Both the position numbers and the translations under genes were made by a program. A stretch of DNA of 64,000 nt from positions 62,001 to 126,000 of the forward strand of contig NZ_BOPF01000006.1 of assembly GCF_016863615.1 (NCBI RefSeq), read 5' to 3'. Position 1 is the first letter of the stretch, and each line of letters begins with the position of its first letter. The notes beneath the pieces were generated by a model. The model was not told the origin of the DNA and searched no databases. It saw nothing but the letters and a program-made list of their open reading frames with translations. Origin of the DNA: Virgisporangium aliadipatigenens. GTDB taxonomy: Bacteria; Actinomycetota; Actinomycetes; Mycobacteriales; Micromonosporaceae. Below, piece after piece: positions 32,270-39,779 of the stretch.

Positions 32270-33063
32270 GCAGGTGACAAGTGCTCGCAGTGCCCTACGG
32301 TCTGGAAGCCGATCCGCCGGTACACCGGCTCACCGAGGCCGCTCGCCTGCAGCGTGCCGATGCGCAGGCCCCGCTCCCGGCCGGCCAGCAGGGCCGCCGT
32401 GGTGACGGCGCGGCCGATGCCGCGACCACGGTGCTCGGCACGGGTGGCGACCCAGTAGATCCCCGCGACGCCATGGCTGATCGAGAGAGCCGAGGTGGCG
32501 ACCGCACGTCCCGCGACGCGGCCGACGAACCGGACGTTGTACGAGTACGCACTTCGATCGGCGGCCTCGGCCTCCACAAATCCGCCGATCTGATCGTCGG
32601 GGATGGCGAAAGCCTCGGCGCAGACATCCGCATAGTCGATGAGGTCGGCCCGGCTCGTCACCTGACGGATGGTCAGGCCCGGCGGGGGTTCCTCGGCCGG
32701 GACCCGTGCCAGGTCGACCGCCATGAGCGGCAGGCGGGACATCCGGTTCGCGCCGAGAGCCACGAGTTCGTCCGCCAGTCCGGGTCGGCTGTCGGGACCT
32801 ACCCACCACACATAGGGAACGCCGGCGAGCCGTCGGCCGGCTTCGGCCAGAGCCGCCTCGGCCGATTGGTGCTGGACCCGCAACACCCCGTTGAGCAGGG
32901 GATGGCGGAGACCGCTGCGGTACACGGGCAGGTCGGTGCCGATCTCACCGCCCCAACCGAGCCAGTACGCGCGCAGATTCGCCGTCTGAGCCCGGATCGA
33001 GGCGGGCTTGCCGAGGGTGGCCACCGCGGTTGAAGTTTTGTCGGCTTCCAAGTTCATGCCCAC
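32266..33063 (-). CDS. GNAT-family N-acetyltransferase
   Basis: 265 residues with an N-terminal region (about 1-125) that resembles a degenerate first GNAT half. It is followed by a complete GNAT domain (about 125-260): LTIRQVTSRADLIDYADVCAEAF, AVATSALSISHGVAGIYWVATRAEHRGRGIGRAVTTAAL with the acetyl-CoA loop RGRGIG, then LGEPVYRRIGFQTVGH. The acceptor is unknown. GTG 33063 is used here; ATG 33057 two codons in is equally possible, and neither has a clear ribosome site. It is divergent from the ECF sigma gene and couples to the lectin fragment downstream. Confidence 0.82.
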   Translation of the reverse strand: MGMNLEADKTSTAVATLGKPASIRAQTANLRAYWLGWGGEIGTDLPVYRSGLRHPLLNGVLRVQHQSAEAALAEAGRRLAGVPYVWWVGPDSRPGLADELVALGANRMSRLPLMAVDLARVPAEEPPPGLTIRQVTSRADLIDYADVCAEAFAIPDDQIGGFVEAEAADRSAYSYNVRFVGRVAGRAVATSALSISHGVAGIYWVATRAEHRGRGIGRAVTTAALLAGRERGLRIGTLQASGLGEPVYRRIGFQTVGHCEHLSPA

Positions 33064-33180
33064 AAGAGACCGGCGGAAGGAGAAAGTTCCCCACCGTCGA
33101 AGTGATGTGGCTCACCGGCCGGCGGTCTCGCGCGTCGTACGGCGGCTGAAGTGTCGCGCGCCCCTTCCTATGCTGTCGAG

Positions 33181-34107
33181 GTGATGGTGCAGGATCTTGA
33201 ATTGGCGTGCGCCGCGCAGGCAGGCGATCAAGACGCGCTGGCCGTGCTGATCAGTCAGCACATGGCGGGCCTGCGGGCGGTCGCGATCGCGATACTCGGT
33301 TACGGCGACGAGGCGGACGACGCGGTCCAGGATGCAATCCTCATCGCGCTGTCCAAGTTCTCGCAGCTGCGCGACGTGTCGGCCGCGGACGCGTGGCTGC
33401 GGGCTGTCGTGCGTAACGCCAGCCGGCGCAGGCTCCTGGCCCGGCGGACCATACCGGTCGCCGACATGACCGAGTTCGTCACCGGCGGCGAACTCGGACC
33501 GGACAAAATCATGGAACGCGCCGAGACGGCGGACTGGGTACAGCACGCGGTTGCCACTCTCCCGATACCGATACGGGAGATGGTGGTGCTGCGCTATTTC
33601 ACCGCCTTCTCGTCCTACGCCCAAATCGCCGAACTGTGCGGTGTCCCGATAAGCACGGTACGGAAAGGGCTGTGGGGCGGGCGGCAGGCCCTGGAGCGGG
33701 CACTGCGGACGACGACGGAGGCCGCCTACGCCGGCGGCGCCGCAGCCGCCGAGGCGACCCGATCGGAAGCCCGAGCGACCGTGGAAGCGATTCTGCGCGC
33801 CGACGACGAGTTCGAGCGGATGGTCCACGACCGATTCGATCCGGCGGCTCTGATCAGCGTGTCCGGGAACCGTCTCGGCGGCCCGGCCGCCATGATCGAC
33901 CTGTTCTGCCGCATGCTGACCGCCGACGTACGGCTGCGTTACCGGGACGCGTCGGCCAGCAGCGGCATCATGGTCTGGGAGACCGAGTTCATCAATCCGC
34001 CGCACGACCCCGACCATTGCCCACCCGCGATGGCCTGGCTGTTCCGGGTCGACGACGGCCGGGTGCGCACACTGCGGCTCTCCTACCGGCACGTCGAACT
34101 TTCCTAG
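33181..34107 (+). CDS. ECF sigma factor with C-terminal SnoaL-like domain
   Basis: 308 residues from GTG 33181 (ATG 33184 is equally good). Sigma region 2 is ALAVLISQHMAGLRAVAIAILGYGDEADDAVQDAILIAL. Region 4 is LPIPIREMVVLRYFTAFSSYAQIAELCGVPISTVRKGLWGGRQAL. A linker of Ala/Glu follows, and then an extra domain of about 120 residues (FERMVHDRFDPAALISVSGNRLGGPAAMIDLF through MAWLFRVDDGRVRTLRLSYRHV) with the shape of a SnoaL/NTF2 fold. Such fused tails often replace an anti-sigma factor in controlling ECF activity. TATGCT at 33169-33174 lies six bases before the GTG, arguing for a leaderless start here and against the upstream GTG 33151. No anti-sigma gene adjoins. Confidence 0.85.
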   Translation: MMVQDLELACAAQAGDQDALAVLISQHMAGLRAVAIAILGYGDEADDAVQDAILIALSKFSQLRDVSAADAWLRAVVRNASRRRLLARRTIPVADMTEFVTGGELGPDKIMERAETADWVQHAVATLPIPIREMVVLRYFTAFSSYAQIAELCGVPISTVRKGLWGGRQALERALRTTTEAAYAGGAAAAEATRSEARATVEAILRADDEFERMVHDRFDPAALISVSGNRLGGPAAMIDLFCRMLTADVRLRYRDASASSGIMVWETEFINPPHDPDHCPPAMAWLFRVDDGRVRTLRLSYRHVELS

Positions 34108-34374
34108 CCGCGGTCGCACCGGGAGGAATCGATCGGTCGGCAGCACGGACGCCCGCGCCGCCGAGCCGGTCCCGAAATGGGTCGACCCGGCGGCGCCCCC
34201 CGTTTGACGCCCAACTGTCCGTTGAACAATCAACTGACAGTCGACTTGCCGCGCGTAGCCTACCGGGCATCGACGGTCGGCTGTCAACGGTCAGATACAT
34301 AGTTCCGGTATGCAATCGACACGAGGTTTGACATTCACCATCCCAATGGTTGGATTGCGGCAGGGGGTGGGCAC
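34108..34374. other. Intergenic region upstream of the XRE cassette
   Basis: 267 bp with no supportable gene. It contains the inverted repeat GTTGA-N4-TCAAC at 34221-34234 and the cassette promoter near 34328-34356. Base composition is lower in G+C than the flanking coding DNA. Confidence 0.5.
34328..34356 (+). promoter_or_regulatory. Probable promoter with operator in the spacer, XRE/ImmA cassette
   Basis: TTGACA (34328-34333), a 17-bp spacer and TGGATT (34351-34356). The spacer contains the inverted repeat ACCAT-CCCA-ATGGT (34337-34350), an ideal position for a repressor that blocks polymerase, probably the XRE protein encoded 19 bp downstream. Confidence 0.55.
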
Positions 34375-34809
34375 ATGCCGGGGGACAGTGATGGCTCGAC
34401 GCTTGCCGAGCGTCTCGACGAGCTGTTCACCCTGAGTCGTCCCCAGGGCCGCCAGTGGACCAACTCCGAAGTGGCGGCCGAGATCCGCAAGGCCGATCCG
34501 GAGATCAAGGTCAGCGGCGCCTACCTCTCGGCGATCCGCAGCGGCTCCCGACGCAACCCCTCGCGGGCGCTCCTCGTCGCCCTCGCCGGCTTCTTCGGCG
34601 TCTCGCCGGCCTACTTCTTCGACTCCGCGCACGCCGACCGGGTCAGCCAGCAGCTCGCGGCGCTCGACGAGATCCGGCAGGCGGGGGTGCGTTCGATCGC
34701 GCTGCGCGCCATCGGCCTGCCGGCCGAGAGCCTGGACGCGATGGCGGCCGTGCTCGACCAGATGCGCAAGCTCCAGGGCCTGCCCCCGATCCGGGACGGC
34801 GATGACTGA
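34375..34809 (+). CDS. XRE-type helix-turn-helix regulator
   Basis: 144 residues. The helix-turn-helix lies at about 8-75 (LAERLDELFTLSRPQGRQWTNSEVAAEIRKADPEIKVSGAYLSAIRSGSRRNPSRALLVALAGFFGVSPAYFF), an XRE/SgrR-like domain with a lengthened first loop. The C-terminal helical part (about 85-140) may dimerise. The ribosome site is GGGGGTG. The stop overlaps the ImmA/IrrE gene by eight bases. XRE plus ImmA/IrrE pairs usually work as repressor and repressor-cleaving protease, best known from ICEBs1 ImmR/ImmA and Deinococcus DdrO/IrrE. Confidence 0.85.
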   Translation: MPGDSDGSTLAERLDELFTLSRPQGRQWTNSEVAAEIRKADPEIKVSGAYLSAIRSGSRRNPSRALLVALAGFFGVSPAYFFDSAHADRVSQQLAALDEIRQAGVRSIALRAIGLPAESLDAMAAVLDQMRKLQGLPPIRDGDD

Positions 34810-35323
34810 GCGACGCGTTCTCAAGGAACTGCGGCGTTCCTGCGAGGCCCGGCTCAAGGACCTCGACGTGCCGGCCGCCGGCGGCGTCGCGGAGCTGTGC
34901 GCCCGGGTCGCCGAGGGCCGCGGCCGCCCGATCCACCTCATCCCGATGGCGATGCCCGCCACGCACCCGTGCGGCTTCTGGGTCGCCACCCACGAGGCCG
35001 ACTTCATCCTCTACGAGGCCGACACCAGCCGGACCCACCAGGAGCACATCGTGGCCCACGAACTGGCCCATCTCATCTGCTGCCACCGGGGCACGGTGAC
35101 GCTCGACGAGGCGAGCGCGCGCATCCTGTTCCCCGACGTGGATCCGCAGGTGGTGCGGGACATGCTGGGCCGCGCGGCCTACACCGACGACCAGGAGCGC
35201 GAGGCCGAGGTGATGGCCTCGGTGCTGCTGGAGCGCCTCAGTCGCCCGGAGCCGCCACCGTCCGAGGCGGAGGGCGCGCTCGCCCGGATCACCAGCTCGC
35301 TGACGTATCGGCGGTCCGGCTGA
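34802..35323 (+). CDS. ImmA/IrrE-family zinc metallopeptidase
   Basis: 173 residues. The zinc site is HIVAHELAHLICCHRG (H-E-x-x-H with HELAH), preceded by the family-typical strand EADFILYEADTSRTHQEHI. A C-terminal helical segment YTDDQEREAEVMASVLLERLS supplies the third acidic ligand (EREAE). There is no signal peptide, so it acts in the cytoplasm, presumably cleaving the XRE protein encoded just upstream. ATG 34802 overlaps the XRE stop by eight bases, and the gene's own stop shares a base with the next ATG (TGATG). Confidence 0.88.
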   Translation: MTERRVLKELRRSCEARLKDLDVPAAGGVAELCARVAEGRGRPIHLIPMAMPATHPCGFWVATHEADFILYEADTSRTHQEHIVAHELAHLICCHRGTVTLDEASARILFPDVDPQVVRDMLGRAAYTDDQEREAEVMASVLLERLSRPEPPPSEAEGALARITSSLTYRRSG

Positions 35324-36450
35324 TGGTCTACCAGGTCCTCGAATGGACGTGCACGGTCATCGCGTTCGCGGCGTTCGCGTACCGGCTCGGCACGCTGCCC
35401 GGCAATCACCGGGATCCCACGCACGCGGCGCTGTGCGTCTACTTCTTCGGCTCGTTCTTCAGCTTCGTCATCGGGCTGGACGCGGTGTCGCCGCACGTCG
35501 CCGACCTCTTCCACTACCGCAACGTGACCATCATCCTGTCCCACGCGGCGGTCGTCGTGCTCACCGCCGCGCAGCTGGTGGTGCTGACGTACTGGGCGCT
35601 CCCGCCGGAGCGGGCCCGGCACCGCGCGCGGTTGCTGGTCGCCGGGTTCGCCGTGGCCCTGGCCGTCCTGGTGACGATGTTCCTGGTCAGTTTTCCGATG
35701 GAACGCCAGGGAACGTCGGCCACGTCGAGCCTGCTGAACCTGCGCAACTCCGGATACGCGCTCTACGTGGCGCTGTACACCGTGCTCATCGCGGCCGGCC
35801 AGGTGGTGACCGTGCGCGTGTCGTGGCGGTTCGCCGGGACGGCCACGCAGCCGTGGCTGCGCCGCAGCATGCGCACCGTCGCCGTCGGCGGCGTCTTCAT
35901 CCTGGGCTACTGCGGCATGCGGCTGTTCCAGGTGGCGGCCACGCAGCTGAAGTACGACGTGACCGCGTACAACCCGGTGCAGTGGTTCCTCGGCGACGTC
36001 GGCTCACTGCTGGAACTGCTCGGCTGGACGGCCCCCGGCTGGGGACCGGCGCTGGCGGCGCTGCCCCGATGGGTGCGCGCGTACCGGCGTTACCACCAGC
36101 TGCGGCCGCTGTGGGAGGCGTTGCACCGGGCCACTCCGGACATCGTGCTGGGCGGGCCGCGTTCGCGAGTCGCCGATGCCGTGCCGGGCGACCTCGGCTT
36201 CCGGCTGTACCGGCGGGTGATCGAGATCCTCGACGGCCAGCGCGCGCTGCGCCCCTACCTGGCGCCGCCGGTCGACGCCAACGGCCCCACCGCCGAGGCG
36301 CAGTGGGTGCGGGAGGCGTTGAAAGCCAAGGCCTCCGGCCGACCTCCGGTGAGCGCACCGGCCCCGGCCCCGGGCGAGTACCCGGAGGACCTGGCCGGTG
36401 AGACCGACCGGCTGGTGGCCGTCGCCCGGGCGTTCCAGCGGGAACCCTGA
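35323..36450 (+). CDS. MAB_1171c-like polytopic membrane protein (DUF6545 type)
   Basis: 375 residues. About seven membrane helices span residues 1-235: VLEWTCTVIAFAAFAYRL, AALCVYFFGSFFSFVIGLDAV, VTIILSHAAVVVLTAAQLVVLTYW, LLVAGFAVALAVLVTMFLVSF, YALYVALYTVLIAAGQVVTV, VAVGGVFILGYCGMRLF and a final one near VGSLLELLGWTAPGWG. A cytoplasmic C-terminal domain follows (RRYHQLRPLWEALHRATPDIVLG, GFRLYRRVIEILDGQRALRPYL). This layout is that of the MAB_1171c putative transporter family, whose function is unknown. The ATG overlaps the ImmA stop by one base. A longer upstream frame is the shadow of the ImmA gene. Confidence 0.8.
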   Translation: MVYQVLEWTCTVIAFAAFAYRLGTLPGNHRDPTHAALCVYFFGSFFSFVIGLDAVSPHVADLFHYRNVTIILSHAAVVVLTAAQLVVLTYWALPPERARHRARLLVAGFAVALAVLVTMFLVSFPMERQGTSATSSLLNLRNSGYALYVALYTVLIAAGQVVTVRVSWRFAGTATQPWLRRSMRTVAVGGVFILGYCGMRLFQVAATQLKYDVTAYNPVQWFLGDVGSLLELLGWTAPGWGPALAALPRWVRAYRRYHQLRPLWEALHRATPDIVLGGPRSRVADAVPGDLGFRLYRRVIEILDGQRALRPYLAPPVDANGPTAEAQWVREALKAKASGRPPVSAPAPAPGEYPEDLAGETDRLVAVARAFQREP

Positions 36451-36518
36451 TCGCCTCGACCGGGGAGGAGCAGGCGGCCGCGATCCACGACACGATCGCG
36501 CGGCTGGTCGCGCTCGAC

Positions 36519-37322
36519 GTGGACGCCGGTGGCAACGCCGCCGCCCGCGAGGCCGTGGCGGTTCTGCCGGCCGTGCTGCGCCGGGCCCGGGAGCGGCCGG
36601 ACAGCGATCTGCTCGCCGCCGCGGCCGAGTTGGCGGAGGTCACCGGCTGGCTGCTCTGCGACGCGAACCGCCATCCCGAGGCCGACCGCGCCAACCGCGT
36701 CGCGCTGGCACTGTCGCGCCGCTGCGGCCACCGTTCGATGGAACTGTTCGTGCTGCACAACATGAGCCTGCAGGCGACGTATCTGCGGCAGCCGGAGCGG
36801 GCGGTGGCGTTGGTGCGGCCGGTGCTCGACGACGCACGGCTCACGCCGCGGCTGCACTCGATGTTCCGGCTGCGGCTGGCCCGGGGCCTCGCGCAGCTGG
36901 GGCGTCGGCGGGAGGCGTTCCACACCTTGGACCACGCGCGGAGCCTGCTGCTGGACGGCGTCGGCCACCGGGATCCGGCCTGGGCCTGGTGGGTCTCCGA
37001 ACGCGGCATGTACTCCGCGACCGCCGCGATGCACGGCACGCTGGGGGAGTGGGCCGCGGCGCTCGACCCGCTGCGTCAGGCCCTGCGGATGGCGCCCCCG
37101 AACGCCCACCGCGACCGCTTCCTCTACCTGTGCACGCTGCTGCACGCGCAGATCGAGGTGGGGGACCGGCGGGAGGCGCGGGAGACGGCCGAGGCGCTGG
37201 CGGTGCTGCGCGGCCGGGTCGGCTCGGCGCGCCCGCTGGCGAGACTGATGGCGACGGTCGAACGCACCACGGGCCGCATGCGCGAGGCCGTGGAACCCCT
37301 ACACGCCGGCCAGCTCTACTGA
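36519..37322 (+). CDS. Helical-repeat (TPR-like) protein, last gene of the XRE cassette
   Basis: 267 residues from GTG 36519, almost all alpha-helical with TPR-like pairs: LAAAAELAEVTGWLLCDANRHPEADRANRVALALSRRCG, LHNMSLQATYLRQPERAVALVRPVL, FRLRLARGLAQLGRRREAFHTLDHARSLL, GMYSATAAMHGTLGEWAAALDPLRQAL. TPR proteins scaffold other proteins or bind signalling peptides. The reading frame stays open and coding-like back to 36402, and GGGGAGGAG lies at 36463-36471, well before the first canonical start. The true start may therefore be a rare codon such as CTG 36447 overlapping the previous stop. It ends at a clean terminator. Confidence 0.75.
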   Translation: MDAGGNAAAREAVAVLPAVLRRARERPDSDLLAAAAELAEVTGWLLCDANRHPEADRANRVALALSRRCGHRSMELFVLHNMSLQATYLRQPERAVALVRPVLDDARLTPRLHSMFRLRLARGLAQLGRRREAFHTLDHARSLLLDGVGHRDPAWAWWVSERGMYSATAAMHGTLGEWAAALDPLRQALRMAPPNAHRDRFLYLCTLLHAQIEVGDRREARETAEALAVLRGRVGSARPLARLMATVERTTGRMREAVEPLHAGQLY

Positions 37323-37334
37323 GCAAACAAGTAA

Positions 37335-37370
37335 ATGGGCCGGCATCCACGGGGGAAGATGCCGGCCCAT
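37335..37370. terminator. Bidirectional terminator between convergent genes
   Basis: ATGGGCCGGCATC (37335-37347) and GATGCCGGCCCAT (37358-37370) form a perfect 13-bp stem around a 10-nt loop. It ends both the XRE cassette and the minus-strand propeller gene. Confidence 0.9.
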
Positions 37371-37415
37371 CGATGGGACTATATCAGCCCGGTGCATGCT
37401 CCGGGGCGGTGGGCG

Positions 37416-38729
37416 TCAACGGATCGGCACGGTGCGCCAGTCCGCACCGTCGTCGGAGATCAGCAGCACCCACCGGTTGAACGTGACGTACCGGTCGTCG
37501 CGGGTGACGACGACGGGGTTCCCGGTCTCGAACGCCGGCCCGGTGAGCTCGCGGTACGGGCGTCCGGGCTCGCCGATCCGGTAGGTCAACCGGTCCGGCC
37601 GCGGCGGGAGCACGCCCGCGCCGTAGGTGGCCTTGGCGGACGGTTCCGGGGCGGTGTCGTGGGTGATGACGACGTGTGCGTCGCCGGCCGCGAGGTACGA
37701 GCCGACCAGCGGGCCGCCGGTTCCGCCCGCCATGACGCCACCGGACCAGGCGTCGGCGCGGGACCGCATGAACACCCACGCGGCGGCTCCTTCCGGGGCG
37801 GCGATCGTCACGTTCGCCGAACTGCCGTCCCGCGTGGCGACGCTCAGGTCGTACCGGGCGGTGTTCGGGTCGCGGGGCGGCACCTCCGTGAAGACGTGCG
37901 GCTGCCAGGTAAGGCCGAGGTCCGGGCTGACGGCGACGGCCGGGTGGCCGGTGGCACGGTCGGTGCCGGTGACCCAGGTCGTTCCGTCGGGGAAGCGGCG
38001 CACGGAATCGGCGCGCAGCGGGGGCTGGTTCGCCAGCGGCGCGAACGTTCCGACGAACGGGTCGAGGACGTCGACGACGCACCCGTCCTGCCGCCCGGCG
38101 CCGGTGATGTCGTTCGTGCACCGGAGCACGGAGTCGTGCGGCGCCGCGGCGATCGGCGTGTCCGTGCGGTACAGCGGCCGCCACGTGCGCGCGCCGTCGG
38201 TGCTGCCGATGGCGGCCAGTCCGGCGCCGTCGGTCGAGGGCGCGCGGGCCTCGACCGTCGCCCCGAGCACGATCCCGCCCGAGGGCGTGAAGCGCATCTC
38301 GTTGCCGAGCAGGCCGTCGATCCAGGCGTCGTCGGGGACCGGCTCGTTCAGCTCGCCCCGGGCCAGGTCCGCTTCCGAGCGGGTGGTCCAGGTGCGGCCG
38401 CCGTCGTCGGAACCGCGGATCACCACGTCGCAGTCCCGGCACTCCCGCAGGGTGGCGTAGAGGTGCCGGGCGTCGGCCGCGCCGGCCCACACGACGGCGG
38501 GCCATTGCCGGCCCTCCGCGGGGCCGGTGTACGGGTCGGGGCGGTCGCCGCCGCGGGTCACCAGCAGCGTGGCGACGAGCGCGGCCACCAGCGCGAACAC
38601 CGGAGCCGCACGGGCCGCGGCGAGCGTGCGGCGGCGGCGGGTGGCGGCCCGGTACAGGGTGTCGACGTCGAGCGGCGCGGCGGGCGGCGCCGTCTCGACG
38701 GCGTCGTCAAGCAGGTCGCGCAGCAACAT
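37416..38729 (-). CDS. Membrane-anchored sialidase/BNR-type beta-propeller, probable sigma-factor partner
   Basis: 437 residues from ATG 38729 (GAGG six bases upstream). The short cytoplasmic N-terminus, MLLRDLLDDAVETAPPAAPLDVDTLYRAATRRRR, is followed by one membrane helix (LAAARAAPVFALVAALVATLLV) and an outer beta-propeller with BNR/Asp-box-like turns (GSDDGGRTWTTR, GSTDGARTWRPL, VSPDLGLTWQPH, ISDDGADWRTV). This is the architecture of an anti-sigma-like regulator, although I cannot recognise a zinc-binding anti-sigma motif in the cytoplasmic part. The gene overlaps the sigma factor by 23 bases. The propeller could sense an outside ligand and hold the sigma factor at the membrane. Confidence 0.75.
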   Translation of the reverse strand: MLLRDLLDDAVETAPPAAPLDVDTLYRAATRRRRTLAAARAAPVFALVAALVATLLVTRGGDRPDPYTGPAEGRQWPAVVWAGAADARHLYATLRECRDCDVVIRGSDDGGRTWTTRSEADLARGELNEPVPDDAWIDGLLGNEMRFTPSGGIVLGATVEARAPSTDGAGLAAIGSTDGARTWRPLYRTDTPIAAAPHDSVLRCTNDITGAGRQDGCVVDVLDPFVGTFAPLANQPPLRADSVRRFPDGTTWVTGTDRATGHPAVAVSPDLGLTWQPHVFTEVPPRDPNTARYDLSVATRDGSSANVTIAAPEGAAAWVFMRSRADAWSGGVMAGGTGGPLVGSYLAAGDAHVVITHDTAPEPSAKATYGAGVLPPRPDRLTYRIGEPGRPYRELTGPAFETGNPVVVTRDDRYVTFNRWVLLISDDGADWRTVPIR

Positions 38730-39240
38730 CGTCAACCTCGTCTCCGGTTCTCAGATCTCCCAGGTGTTCCTTGAGCGCGTTCAGGGCGCGCGACGTCTGG
38801 CTCTTGACCGTTCCGGTGGAACAGCCCAGGGCCTCGGCCGTGGCGGCGACGTCGAGGTCGAGGTAGTAGCGCGCGACGACGACGGCCCGCTGCCCCGGGG
38901 TGAGCCGGCGCAGCGCCGCCGCGACGGCCACCCGCCGGCTGACGTCGTCGTCCACTGTGGAGGGTCCGGCGACGGCGGGCAGGGTGTCGGTACTTCGCTC
39001 CCGTCTTCGGAACCAGCGCCGCGTCTCGGCCAGGTAGGTGCGCATCAGCGTGGTGCGCACGTAGCGGTCGACCGAGTCGTGGTCGCGGATGCGCCGCCAC
39101 CCGGCCCCCACCCGCACGAACGTCATCTGCACCAGGTCGTCGGCGAAGTGCCAGTCCCCGCAGAGCAGGTAGGCGCTGCGCCGGACGACGTCCCTGCGGG
39201 CGAGCACGTAGGCGGCGAACTGCTCGCGTTCGTCTGTCAC
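38707..39240 (-). CDS. SigE-family ECF RNA polymerase sigma factor
   Basis: 177 residues. Region 2 is FAAYVLARRDVVRRSAYLLCGDWHFADDLVQMTFVRVGAGW with the D-x-x-Q core contact segment. Region 4 is LRRLTPGQRAVVVARYYLDLDVAATAEALGCSTGTVKSQTSRALNALKEHL. This is the actinobacterial SigE-70 (RpoE-related) group, commonly followed by a membrane protein gene. GTG start. The downstream propeller gene starts inside its last codons. The palindrome at 38950 encodes PSTVD in the linker between regions 2 and 4, a tolerant position. Confidence 0.88.
   Translation of the reverse strand: MTDEREQFAAYVLARRDVVRRSAYLLCGDWHFADDLVQMTFVRVGAGWRRIRDHDSVDRYVRTTLMRTYLAETRRWFRRRERSTDTLPAVAGPSTVDDDVSRRVAVAAALRRLTPGQRAVVVARYYLDLDVAATAEALGCSTGTVKSQTSRALNALKEHLGDLRTGDEVDDVAARPA
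38950..38962. repeat. GTCCACTGTGGAG motif copy 8
   Basis: In the linker of the SigE-type gene, read on the minus strand as Ser-Thr-Val-Asp, the same phase as copy 2. Confidence 0.8.
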
Positions 39241-39275
39241 ATCGGATAGGTGTGTCCGGGGACCTCGAACGGTTG

Positions 39276-39695
39276 TCAGTGCGTGTGGTGGGGATGCGTC
39301 ACCACGACCACCGGGCGCGACGACTTCTTCACCAGGCTCAGCGGAACGCTGCCGAGGAGGCGTTCGGCCACGGCGGGGCGGGTGCTGGAGCCGACCACGA
39401 TCAGGTCGGCGTTCTGCGCCTCGGCGAACTCCAGGATGCGCTCGACCGGCCGTCCCGACAGGACGGTCGCGTGCGCCTCGACACCGGCGTCGGCGAGCCG
39501 GCGCACCGCCGCGTCCGCGGCCGCCCGGGCGCGTTCCACGAAGACGGCGCGGGGCGCGGGACTGAGGCGTTCCAACTCGATCTCGTCGACCGCGACCACG
39601 GCGACGGTGGCGGCCGTCTGACGGGCCAGGCCCGCGACGGCGTCGGCGACCCAGGGCTGGTCCGCCTCGGGGTTTGCGGCGAGCACGATGCGCAT
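39276..39695 (-). CDS. Universal stress protein (UspA domain)
   Basis: 139 residues, single Usp domain. The ATP-binding signature G-x2-G-x9-G-S/T is replaced by a close variant in VGSSTRPAVAERLLGSVPLSLV, preceded by the strand ADLIVVGSS. The N-terminus RIVLAANPEADQPWVADAV carries the first nucleotide-contact strand. Usp proteins accumulate in starvation or hypoxia and bind ATP. The start has GGAGG. It is divergent from the APC permease, with an 84-bp gap that holds the palindrome GGGTATACCC. Confidence 0.88.
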   Translation of the reverse strand: MRIVLAANPEADQPWVADAVAGLARQTAATVAVVAVDEIELERLSPAPRAVFVERARAAADAAVRRLADAGVEAHATVLSGRPVERILEFAEAQNADLIVVGSSTRPAVAERLLGSVPLSLVKKSSRPVVVVTHPHHTH

Positions 39696-39735
39696 GGCGA
39701 CCTCCGGTGGACGAGGAGTAGCGGAGTTCTGGCGT

Positions 39736-39745
39736 GGGTATACCC
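39736..39745. promoter_or_regulatory. Palindrome GGGTATACCC between divergent Usp and permease genes
   Basis: Each strand reads GGGTAT, the -10 consensus of actinobacterial stress sigma factors (SigB/SigF type). I cannot find a good GTTT -35 at the right spacing on either strand, so a symmetric repressor site is an alternative. Confidence 0.35.
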
Positions 39746-39779
39746 CGACAACTGTTCCCCCATCGCGAAGGGGTGCGCC

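Noticed and set aside
34897..35322. Upstream extension of the MAB_1171c-like membrane protein frame
   Set aside because: It is the shadow of the ImmA/IrrE gene. The TGATG junction at 35321-35325 marks the start.
39252..39779. In-frame upstream extension of the APC permease
   Set aside because: It lies across the universal stress protein on the other strand and has antisense-type composition. ATG 39780 has a ribosome site.
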